Below, piece by piece: positions 47,565 to 54,950 of a DNA stretch of 59,362 bases. Source of the DNA: Bacillus infantis. GTDB taxonomy: Bacteria; Bacillota; Bacilli; Bacillales; Cytobacillaceae. The position numbers and the translations under genes are program-made. Position 1 is the stretch's first letter. Each line of letters begins with the position of its first letter. The stretch lies in assembly GCF_020171945.1 (NCBI RefSeq), contig NZ_JAIVAP010000025.1, forward strand, positions 1 through 59,362, written 5' to 3'. The notes under the pieces were generated by a model. It was not told the DNA's origin. It saw nothing but the letters and a program-made list of their open reading frames with translations, and did no database searches.

Positions 47565-48390
47565 AACGATCTTTATCCTGACCTTCCTCATCCTGGATAT
47601 TTACCTGGTCTATGAATACTCCCAGCTTCGCATGGATGGCAGCCAGGCGCTTCCGCAGGAGAAGCTGGAGAACAGCTTTAAGAGCGCCAACATCAAGGTG
47701 GAAGCTGACATACCAAAAGGTGAAGTACGGGACGGAAACCTGACCGCAGTTTCAAAGAATTTTGCAGAAGTGGACCTGGAAGAGCTGAAAGAAACGACCT
47801 TGAAGGACCAGGAAATTTCCACCCTCGAGGAAAATGCCCTGAGTGCCACCTTGAACAAGCCCTTTAAGGTGGGCAAGGATTTCAATCAGGCCGAGCTTGA
47901 TAAGTTTGTCAGGCAGAACATCTATGAAGGCGACAAATACGGTTTCTGGGAAAAAAGCGATGACAGCAATAAGATTACCTATTATCAGAAGTTTGAGGGT
48001 AAATTCCTCTACAAGAATGTGAATGGGGAGCTTACCTTTTACTTGAATGCTGATCAGGAAATCGTTACCTACAGACAGACGCTGTTTGAAGAAGTACAGT
48101 ATCTGAAGGGCGATAAAAAGAAGCTGATAGAACCGACAGTGGCGATAGAAGCCCTCTATAGAAATGAAAGTTTAAAAGAAGGCAGCAGGATTACAGACGT
48201 GGAACAAGGATATTATTCCAATATACAGGATGACTCTTCCACCTGGGTGCTGAGCCCTGCCTGGAGAGTCGTCGTGGATGGCAAGGAGAACTTGTTCGTC
48301 AATGCCTTTAAAGGCCAGGTCCTCAGTCTCGAAAGCGAGAAGAAAGGCCTGGGAGAAGATTCGGAAGAAAAAACTGAAATAGTGGAGTGA
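47545..48390 (+). CDS. walI: WalRK regulator WalI (YycI)
   Basis: A 281-aa protein with one N-terminal membrane helix ([20 protein letters not shown]) and an extracellular YycI domain. The ATG at 47545 has GGGAGGG upstream, inside the end of walH. An earlier in-frame start would only re-read walH. It works with WalH on WalK. Confidence 0.94.
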   Translation: MDWSRIKTIFILTFLILDIYLVYEYSQLRMDGSQALPQEKLENSFKSANIKVEADIPKGEVRDGNLTAVSKNFAEVDLEELKETTLKDQEISTLEENALSATLNKPFKVGKDFNQAELDKFVRQNIYEGDKYGFWEKSDDSNKITYYQKFEGKFLYKNVNGELTFYLNADQEIVTYRQTLFEEVQYLKGDKKKLIEPTVAIEALYRNESLKEGSRITDVEQGYYSNIQDDSSTWVLSPAWRVVVDGKENLFVNAFKGQVLSLESEKKGLGEDSEEKTEIVE

Positions 48391-48394
48391 TTAT

Positions 48395-49189
48395 ATGTCT
48401 TTGCATTTTAGTGTTCTCGCCAGTGGGAGTACGGGAAATGCGATTTATGTCGAAGCGGACGGGCAGTCCTTTATCGTGGATGCAGGCCTGAGCGGCAAGC
48501 AGATGGAGGCGCTGATCAAGCAGATCGACCGCAGCCTCGGCAATCTGTCCGGAATATTGGTCACCCATGAGCACAGCGACCATATCAAGGGCGTCGGCAT
48601 CGTTGCCCGCAAATACGGCCTTCCCATCTATGCAAATGAAAAAACATGGCAGGCGATGAACGGCCTGATCGGTGAAGTGCCGCTCGATCAGAAATTCACC
48701 TTTGATATGGAAACCGTGAAAAGCTTTGGTTCGCTTGATATAGAATCTTTCGGCGTATCCCATGATGCGGCCGAGCCGATGTTCTATATCTTCCATCATG
48801 AAGGGAAGAAGCTTGCGCTCATTACCGACACAGGCTATGTGAGCGACCGGATGAAGGGGATCATCAAGAATGCCGACGCGTTTGTATTCGAAAGCAATCA
48901 TGATGTCCAGATGCTCCGCATGGGGCGGTATCCGTGGAATATCAAACGAAGGATCCTCGGCGACTTTGGGCACGTATCCAATGAAGATGCGGCGCTTGCA
49001 ATGAGCGAGGTGGCCGGCGACAATACCAAGAGCATTTACCTGGCCCACTTAAGCCAGGATAACAATATAAAAGATCTGGCGCGGATGTCTGTCAGCCAGA
49101 CGCTGGAATCGCGCGGAATCCTTGTCGGGGAACAGTTCAGCCTGTATGACACCGACCCGAAGGCTCCGACCCCGCTGACAGCGGTTTAA
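48395..49189 (+). CDS. walJ: Metallo-beta-lactamase fold exonuclease WalJ (YycJ)
   Basis: A 264-aa MBL-fold protein with the zinc motif THEHSDH (about 51-57) and later histidines ([31 protein letters not shown]). YycJ/ExoJ proteins are described as nucleases linked to DNA repair. It follows walI by 4 nt and ends the wal operon. Confidence 0.94.
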   Translation: MSLHFSVLASGSTGNAIYVEADGQSFIVDAGLSGKQMEALIKQIDRSLGNLSGILVTHEHSDHIKGVGIVARKYGLPIYANEKTWQAMNGLIGEVPLDQKFTFDMETVKSFGSLDIESFGVSHDAAEPMFYIFHHEGKKLALITDTGYVSDRMKGIIKNADAFVFESNHDVQMLRMGRYPWNIKRRILGDFGHVSNEDAALAMSEVAGDNTKSIYLAHLSQDNNIKDLARMSVSQTLESRGILVGEQFSLYDTDPKAPTPLTAV

Positions 49190-49211
49190 GGTTTACCAGT
49201 GTAATAAATAG

Positions 49212-49248
49212 GAAAAAAGAATGGTACAAGCTATGCCATTCTTTTTTT
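49212..49248 (+). terminator. Terminator of the walRKHIJ operon
   Basis: AAAAAGAATGG and CCATTCTTTTT arms around an 11-nt loop, with a T-run. Confidence 0.9.
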
Positions 49249-49436
49249 ATGCCTTTTTCTAGCTCAAACGCGCCCCTGATCTCACTTTTTGATCAGTCTC
49301 GGACGAAAGTATGAACAAAATCGTAAGATTCCCGCAGGCAGTTTGTTTTGCTTAGAAATTCCCGGCCCGGAGAGTATAATATTGGATAGAAGGAAGAATA
49401 ATTCTTAGCAGCTTTGTAAGAAAGGATTGGTCGAAC

Positions 49437-50669
49437 TTGGGTTATTATGATCAGGATTATGAAAACCGCTATAAAAAGCAAAAAGGAAACAAGGGCGGCT
49501 ATTTCTTGGCCAGCCTCATCGGCGTCATTCTTGGCGCCATACTGGTTATTGTCGCGGTCCCTAAGCTGATTGACTATAATGTGCTCCCATACTCAGCGAA
49601 TGAGGATGCAGGGCAGGCGAATACAGGCGGCAGCAATAATGATGTAGTCACCCGCAATGTCTCGCTGGATGTCCAGTCGGATGTCACGAAGGCAGTTGAT
49701 AAAGCAGGTGATGCGGTTGTAGGCATTGATAACATTCAGAATGCGAGTATGTGGTCAGGAGGCGGCGGAGAAGAAGGGGACGGCCAGACAGCCGGCACAG
49801 GCTCCGGCGTTATTTATAAAAAAGAAGGCGGCAAAGCCTATGTCGTAACCAACCACCATGTGGTCGAAGGAGCTTCAAGGCTTGAAGTAACGCTCGCAGA
49901 CGGAACGAAAATCCCGGCCAAGCTGCGCGGCAGCGATATTTGGACCGACCTTGCCGTCTTGGAGGTCGAAGGGGAGAAAATTGAAAAGGTTGCTGAATTC
50001 GGTGATTCGGACGCCCTCAAGATCGGCGAACCGGTCATCGCCATCGGGAATCCGCTCGGGCCTACCTTCTCAGGGTCAGTTACCCAGGGAATCGTCTCAG
50101 GCCTTGAGCGTGCCATCCCGGTTGATATCAACCAGGACGGGACAGTAGACTGGCAGGCAGAAGTCCTGCAGACAGATGCAGCCATCAATCCGGGGAACAG
50201 CGGCGGTGCACTCATCAATATCAATGGCCAGGTCATCGGCATCAACTCGATGAAGATCGCCCAGGATACGGTTGAGGGAATTGGCCTATCGATCCCAATC
50301 AATTCCGCCCAGCCGGTCATCAGCGATTTGGAAAAGTTCGGAGAAGTGAAAAGGCCGTATATGGGTGTCGAGCTGCGCTCTGTTAATGAAATCCCTGCCT
50401 ACTATCAGCAGGAGGCTCTGAAGCTGCCGGAGGATGTGACAAACGGTGTTGCAGTCATCCGCGTATCTCCTAACTCACCGGCCGACCAGGCAGGATTGCA
50501 GGAATTTGACGTGATCGTCGAAATGGACGGTGAACAGATCAATGATGTCATCGATCTAAGGAAACATCTGTACAATAATAAACAGGTCGGAGATCAGATG
50601 AAAGTGAAATTCTACCGCGGCGGCAAGGCACAGGAAACGACCTTGAAGCTGTCAGGTGAAACAATCTAA
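49437..50669 (+). CDS. htrC: HtrA-type serine protease (HtrC/YyxA)
   Basis: A 410-aa membrane-anchored DegP/HtrA quality-control protease. One helix (about 22-42) anchors it; the trypsin-like domain shows H in VTNHHVVEGA, D in DIWTDLAVLEV and S in NPGNSGGALI; a PDZ domain is C-terminal (ISPNSPADQAGLQEFDVIVE-like). It starts at a TTG with AAAGGA 10 nt upstream. Position after walJ matches B. subtilis. Confidence 0.95.
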   Translation: MGYYDQDYENRYKKQKGNKGGYFLASLIGVILGAILVIVAVPKLIDYNVLPYSANEDAGQANTGGSNNDVVTRNVSLDVQSDVTKAVDKAGDAVVGIDNIQNASMWSGGGGEEGDGQTAGTGSGVIYKKEGGKAYVVTNHHVVEGASRLEVTLADGTKIPAKLRGSDIWTDLAVLEVEGEKIEKVAEFGDSDALKIGEPVIAIGNPLGPTFSGSVTQGIVSGLERAIPVDINQDGTVDWQAEVLQTDAAINPGNSGGALININGQVIGINSMKIAQDTVEGIGLSIPINSAQPVISDLEKFGEVKRPYMGVELRSVNEIPAYYQQEALKLPEDVTNGVAVIRVSPNSPADQAGLQEFDVIVEMDGEQINDVIDLRKHLYNNKQVGDQMKVKFYRGGKAQETTLKLSGETI

Positions 50670-50678
50670 ACAGAAGAA

Positions 50679-50716
50679 TCCAACAGGAAGGCCAAGAGGC
50701 TTTCCTGTTTTTTCTT
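50679..50716 (+). terminator. Terminator of htrC
   Basis: AACAGGAAGGC and GCTTTCCTGTT arms around CAAGAG, followed by TTTTC. Confidence 0.85.
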
Positions 50717-50733
50717 TTGGTGTTACGATGGGA

Positions 50734-51031
50734 TGTGGATAAGTATTTCGACAAATGCAAGAATGAAATTTATCCACAATTCTTATAATAAAAAGAAAAA
50801 CTGATAGGAGTGCCAAAATGATCTACAGCTGCGAAGAACACATTGATATAGCCATTGATACCGTGGTGGACGAGTATGAAACGTTCCCGGTTATGAATAA
50901 AATTGAAGACAGCGAGTTATCAACAACCTGTGAATATTGTCGAAATAAGGCGGTATATATGGTGGCGAACAAGTGATTCCATACAAGATGTGGATATAAA
51001 ATGTGGATATGTGGATAACTTTTGTGGATAT
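50734..51031. other. DnaA-box cluster around yyzF, upstream of rlmH
   Basis: Perfect DnaA-boxes lie at 50734-50742(-), 50770-50778(+) and 51010-51018(-); one-mismatch TGTGGATAT boxes at 50989-50997, 51002-51010 and 51023-51031. The last four are packed within 45 bp directly before the rlmH start. With oriC ~40 kb away, they may titrate DnaA or link rlmH expression to it. Confidence 0.7.
50818..50976 (+). CDS. yyzF: CxxH/CxxC protein YyzF
   Basis: A 52-aa protein starting MIYSCEEHIDIAIDTVVDEY with CxxH (C5, H8) and a C-terminal CEYC pair, the zinc-ligand pattern of the CxxH/CxxC family. AGGAG lies 6 nt before the ATG. Its position between htrC and rlmH matches B. subtilis yyzF. Function unknown. 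Confidence 0.92.
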   Translation: MIYSCEEHIDIAIDTVVDEYETFPVMNKIEDSELSTTCEYCRNKAVYMVANK

Positions 51032-51077
51032 CTTGTTTGTAAGCTGTTTGTAATTAAATTGTAAAGGATTGTGAATA

Positions 51078-51557
51078 GTGAATATCTCAATCATCACCGT
51101 CGGAAAGCTGAAGGAAAAGTACCTGAAACAGGGAATAGACGAATACCTTAAGCGCCTGTCAGCTTATGCCAAAATGGACATCATCGAAGTCCCGGACGAA
51201 AAAGCCCCCGAAGAACTGAGTGACATCGAAATGATCCAGGTCAAACAAAAAGAAGGCGAAAGAATCCTCGCCAAAATTCACCCGGATGCCCATGTCATTG
51301 CTCTTGCCATCGAAGGAAAGATGAAATCGTCAGAAGAGCTTGCCGACACTATTGATAAATTGGCTACATACGGAAAAAGCAAAATTGCCTTTGTAATCGG
51401 CGGATCGCTCGGATTGAGCCAGGAAGTCTTGCAGCGGGCGGATGAGAAGCTTTCATTTTCAAAGATGACCTTTCCGCATCAGCTGATGAAACTGGTTTTG
51501 CTGGAACAGGTCTATCGGGCGTTTCGGATTAACCGGGGGGAACCGTATCATAAGTAA
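51078..51557 (+). CDS. rlmH: 23S rRNA (pseudouridine(1915)-N(3))-methyltransferase RlmH
   Basis: A 159-aa SPOUT-fold methyltransferase for 23S position 1915 (YydA; OrfX in staphylococci). [20 protein letters not shown] opens it, [13 protein letters not shown] is the SAM loop and [14 protein letters not shown] the conserved end. The last codons form one arm of the 28-bp direct repeat shared with 57868-57895: the enzyme is intact, as in SCC insertions where the end of orfX is restored. The start is a GTG at 51078. Confidence 0.97.
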   Translation: MNISIITVGKLKEKYLKQGIDEYLKRLSAYAKMDIIEVPDEKAPEELSDIEMIQVKQKEGERILAKIHPDAHVIALAIEGKMKSSEELADTIDKLATYGKSKIAFVIGGSLGLSQEVLQRADEKLSFSKMTFPHQLMKLVLLEQVYRAFRINRGEPYHK

Positions 51558-51567
51558 ATGAGGTTTT
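51540..51567 (+). repeat. Left attachment-site repeat at the end of rlmH
   Basis: GAACCGTATCATAAGTAA (51540-51557) encodes the last residues and stop of rlmH; the match with the right copy continues through TGAGGTTTT with one mismatch (27 of 28). Confidence 0.9.
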
Positions 51568-51578
51568 TAGCAAATAGT

Positions 51579-51613
51579 ACAGCACGTTCTCTATAGTGGG
51601 AGAGGTGCTGTTT
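51579..51613 (+). terminator. Terminator after rlmH, inside the cassette
   Basis: ACAGCAC and GTGCTGT arms, with an inner TCTC/GAGA pairing, followed by TTGTTGTTTG. Confidence 0.65.
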
Positions 51614-51644
51614 GTTGTTTGTATAATTAGATGAACATTTGTTA

Positions 51645-52258
51645 CATTAAGGCTTGTTTTGGTGTTGTAGTTGCAATAGTCTACCTTCATTTAATTGAAT
51701 TTTTTTATTAATTGCATTGAAAAAATTTGCCATCTTTAGTTATTCTTTAAAATATGGCACTTTATGTTGCGTTTCAAAGAATTCTGATACATTAACATTT
51801 AATAAACTATGATTTCTAGCACCTTCTACGCAAATAAAAGAACTTCTTTATGCCACTTCACAGAAGCAAAGTAGTGAACTAGAAAATCACTGATAATATT
51901 ATCTTTTGGAACAAAGCAAATATAAAGTGTAGAAAGTGCCCCATTTTAATAACTATCAAGTTGCTTTATAGCACCTAATGGGTAACCGGTAGAATAACTT
52001 TTGTTATAAGCGAATTCTCCTAGTGTGTAATACTTCCATTCTGGAAATTCTCGCCCACATTCTTCATTAAAACGAAACTCTTGCTTAAAAATCTTCGTAT
52101 AAAGCCTTTTTCTGTTCTATTAGCAAATAAATTTTTTTCTTGTTGAAGTTGGATCTTGTTATCTGAAATTCGAAAGAAATCAGCTATTTTATTTTGTTCA
52201 CTTTTAGTGGGGGCATAAATAATGTATTCTAATAATTCTTTAACTGTTATATTTAATT
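51645..52258 (-). pseudogene. Decayed type I restriction specificity subunit (hsdS)
   Basis: The minus strand, read across stops and frameshifts, gives the first conserved region (EQNKIADFF, DNKIQLQQEK, EKGFI), then FNEECGREFPEWKYYTLGEF, a shortened second target-recognition domain, then the HsdS hallmark GARNHSLLNVNVSEFFETQH and the final coiled region FNAINKKIQLNEGRLLQLQ. At least three stops and an internal deletion destroy it. No hsdR or hsdM is present. Confidence 0.85.
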
Positions 52259-52614
52259 GATTTCACTGAAGTTAGTAAAAGAATCAAGTATACTTATACA
52301 AAGAACGAACAGTTAGGTCTCCAGAAGATGGATATTAACTTTCAAAGCTATTTTTAGAAGGAAAAAACCGTGAGCATTTCATTGTCCCTTCACTTGATAC
52401 GAAGGATCAACCAGTACCAATTAATGTCTGTCACATTGGGAGATTAAATGCCAGCATAGTACACTTACACCCCTAGGGAGGTAATGAAGTCAGCCATTCT
52501 TTCTAATGCTGCCTCAATAATCGTAGGACATAATCCATCGGGGAAAGCAGAACCAAGTAAAGAATATATAGAGGTGACTAAAAGGCTAGTAGAAGCAGCA
52601 AAATCATTGGCATA
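52259..52614 (+). pseudogene. Decayed RadC-like JAB-domain protein
   Basis: Across several frames the plus strand gives VKESSIL, RSPEDG, GKNREHFIVPSLDTKDQPVP, INVCHIGRLNASIVH, then SAILSNAASIIVGHNPSGKA-like and EPSKEYIEVTKRLVEAAKSL. This is the C-terminal JAB domain of RadC-type proteins common on mobile elements. It is broken by at least two frameshifts. Confidence 0.8.
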
Positions 52615-52785
52615 GACTTACTATTATCCTCATGTAAATGAAGAAGCAAAAAGATAAAGTTTTAAGGAATTGAATATCCTTATTGTCGCTCTTTATATAG
52701 AGGCACAAAACAAAATGTTTTATCATTATACATGTACACTAGAATCCTACTAAAGCTCTATTAAAATATAAAAGGGAAGATAAAA

Positions 52786-54408
52786 ATGATTAAAGAAGAT
52801 ATTTTAGACATCTTACAAAAAGATGAATCTTTATTAAATCCAGAAAAGGTAGAATCGCTTAAATCATTAAAAGAGTTTAGTCAAGAAGAAATTACATCTA
52901 TGTTTGATACTTTATACAGAGAAGAACCTGAGGAAACTGGCGGTCAAAATGCAATGACCGGTTATTACTTCCAATTACTCACTTCACTGTATTACCTTGC
53001 TGAAGTATTGGAAGGGAAATGGGACTTCATTGCTTTAGAGCTGCATCAGGATATTATTGTTGGAAATCAAGATACCATTCGATTTATTCAAGTAAAATCA
53101 AAGGTACTAGAAGAAAGAGTGTATGTTGAAAAAGTAACTAAAATTAATTTATATAGAGGTTGGTTACAAAAGCTTTTACCCATGGCTAGGTTCTTCCCTA
53201 AAGATAGTGGAAAAGAGACACAATTTGAATTAATAACTAACTTCTTAATATGTAATTCTGATAGCGTAAATATGGAACATTACTTATTTAATAATAGTAA
53301 CTTCAATTTACCGATAGATGATAGTGATGATTTAGTTAAGAAAGTAAAGGAAAACCCTAGTAAGGTTGATGGGAAACAATTTAATTATTATAACGAGTGT
53401 GGAGAAAGTGAGGCAGAACTATTATCAAGGTTCTCTGTAACTCCTATTACAACAAATGCAGATATAAAAGACTTTGTTCATACTGTATCTTCTAAATTCG
53501 GGGGATTAGTTACAGAATCAGCCCGTTTAACTTTTGAGGACATAAATTTTTTAATAGGAGAGTTATTTTACCTATGTACACATAACAATGAAAAAGGGGC
53601 TTTATTTATTGACCGAACTAAAGCTGAAGAATACTTAAGCATCCTTAAGAAACGGGTAAGTGATAAACTTCAACCGTTTTTTAATGCAATGAGCAGCGAT
53701 AAGATTATAGATGGTGTAATTTCCTCAGTACATAAAGAACTAAATCATATGAAATTAAATGAGAGTTTATTGGATCAACTAATAGGTGAGCTTGAGTGTC
53801 TAAGGAATGAATTAAAGGCTTGGGCTCGTAAAGAACGTTATGCTCTTGAATTACTAAACCGTTACATTGAAGCAAAGGAGTATTCTTTGTTAGTAGTTGA
53901 TCTTGATGATATAAGTAGAACTACTCGTTATTTAGAGCTTTTTAAGACTTTGTATATCTTAAAGTTAACCTTTAATAAAGAGATTATCTTTTCAACAAAG
54001 TTTCAGAGTTTATTGATAAAAGAAATAGATGATTATTTCATTTCTACCTTAGGTTTAGATATGGGGGATACCAAAGAAGACGGTATTGAAAAACTTATTT
54101 CTGCGATAATAAAAACTCCTCGTGACCAACAATTGCAAATGATTGTTAAGAATCATTTTACTATATTTCAAGGGGAGTATGACGATGAATTTGTGGAAGG
54201 CGATTTCCTTCGAATAGATGAATTTTTTGAACCTCAAATACCACAATTTGGAACTGAAGAGGGTTTATTAGAGGTGGATAACGAGTGGGTGGTATTACCA
54301 GGTTTAAGAATTCTTTCAGGGATGAAAAAAGCTAAAGGGTTCAAAAACTTAGAGGATTATCAAACGACTTTAATAGATTTATGGGGAAAAATACAACCAA
54401 CAAAGTAG
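52786..54408 (+). CDS. DUF4297/Cap4-type nuclease, effector of an ABC-three-component (Lamassu-like) system
   Basis: A 540-aa protein. The N-terminal 45-110 fits the DUF4297 dsDNA nuclease: GGQNAMTGYYFQLLTSLYYL, then E85 (ALELHQD) with D89 and IQVKSK at 101-106, a PD-(D/E)xK layout with the catalytic Q-x-K. The remaining ~400 residues are alpha-helical without a family I recognise; they probably bind partners. It is the first gene of three, with GGGAAG 8 nt before the ATG. By analogy with DdmA and LmuA it would degrade DNA when released by the ATPase. Strong AT bias sets it apart from chromosomal neighbours. Confidence 0.72.
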   Translation: MIKEDILDILQKDESLLNPEKVESLKSLKEFSQEEITSMFDTLYREEPEETGGQNAMTGYYFQLLTSLYYLAEVLEGKWDFIALELHQDIIVGNQDTIRFIQVKSKVLEERVYVEKVTKINLYRGWLQKLLPMARFFPKDSGKETQFELITNFLICNSDSVNMEHYLFNNSNFNLPIDDSDDLVKKVKENPSKVDGKQFNYYNECGESEAELLSRFSVTPITTNADIKDFVHTVSSKFGGLVTESARLTFEDINFLIGELFYLCTHNNEKGALFIDRTKAEEYLSILKKRVSDKLQPFFNAMSSDKIIDGVISSVHKELNHMKLNESLLDQLIGELECLRNELKAWARKERYALELLNRYIEAKEYSLLVVDLDDISRTTRYLELFKTLYILKLTFNKEIIFSTKFQSLLIKEIDDYFISTLGLDMGDTKEDGIEKLISAIIKTPRDQQLQMIVKNHFTIFQGEYDDEFVEGDFLRIDEFFEPQIPQFGTEEGLLEVDNEWVVLPGLRILSGMKKAKGFKNLEDYQTTLIDLWGKIQPTK

Positions 54409-54416
54409 GTGAGTGT

Positions 54417-54950
54417 ATGGATAAGAACGAAGTGCTTAAATTGCTTTTACTAGAAGGATTTGCAGTAGAACAATCAGCTCAATTTCATCCGAATATTTTT
54501 TTGGAAAAAGAGCATATAAATATAGTTGTTAAAGAATATAAAGAAGATCCTAATGAGGAAATGATTGTAAATGATGTAATGGATATTAGACTAATGCTAA
54601 AAAAAATGCATAAAAACTCTTGGAACTCATATTTTTTGATCTTATTACCACCAGAAAGTGACCTAAGCCCTTATGTGATAGAAAAAGACCCCAGAGGCAT
54701 TAGGAAGTATGTAATAAAAGATTCCCAAGATTTTACTAGAATCCCTTTTCTAGATCCATCAGTTAATCTAGAAGATGAAAATAAAATCAACAATTCAATC
54801 CTTATAGGGACCTATGACGATGCGAATATAAAACATATTATTGATTTTATTATTCAAAATGGGGGTAGTTCAAGATCTCTGACAAATCAAGAAGTAAATT
54901 CTGCATTTTATATACTTTTAGATTCGGAGGAAGTCGAAAATGAGGATTAA
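54417..54950 (+). CDS. Small middle component of the ABC-three-component system
   Basis: A 177-aa acidic protein (MDKNEVLKLLLLEGFAVEQS; KKMHKNSWNSYFLILLPP is the most distinctive block). Size and position between nuclease and SMC-like genes fit the middle component 1 of ABC-3C systems, or DdmB/LmuC of Lamassu types. I infer this mainly from gene order. The ATG at 54417 lies 8 nt after the nuclease stop with GTAGGTGAG upstream; the next gene starts inside its last codons. Confidence 0.65.
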   Translation: MDKNEVLKLLLLEGFAVEQSAQFHPNIFLEKEHINIVVKEYKEDPNEEMIVNDVMDIRLMLKKMHKNSWNSYFLILLPPESDLSPYVIEKDPRGIRKYVIKDSQDFTRIPFLDPSVNLEDENKINNSILIGTYDDANIKHIIDFIIQNGGSSRSLTNQEVNSAFYILLDSEEVENED

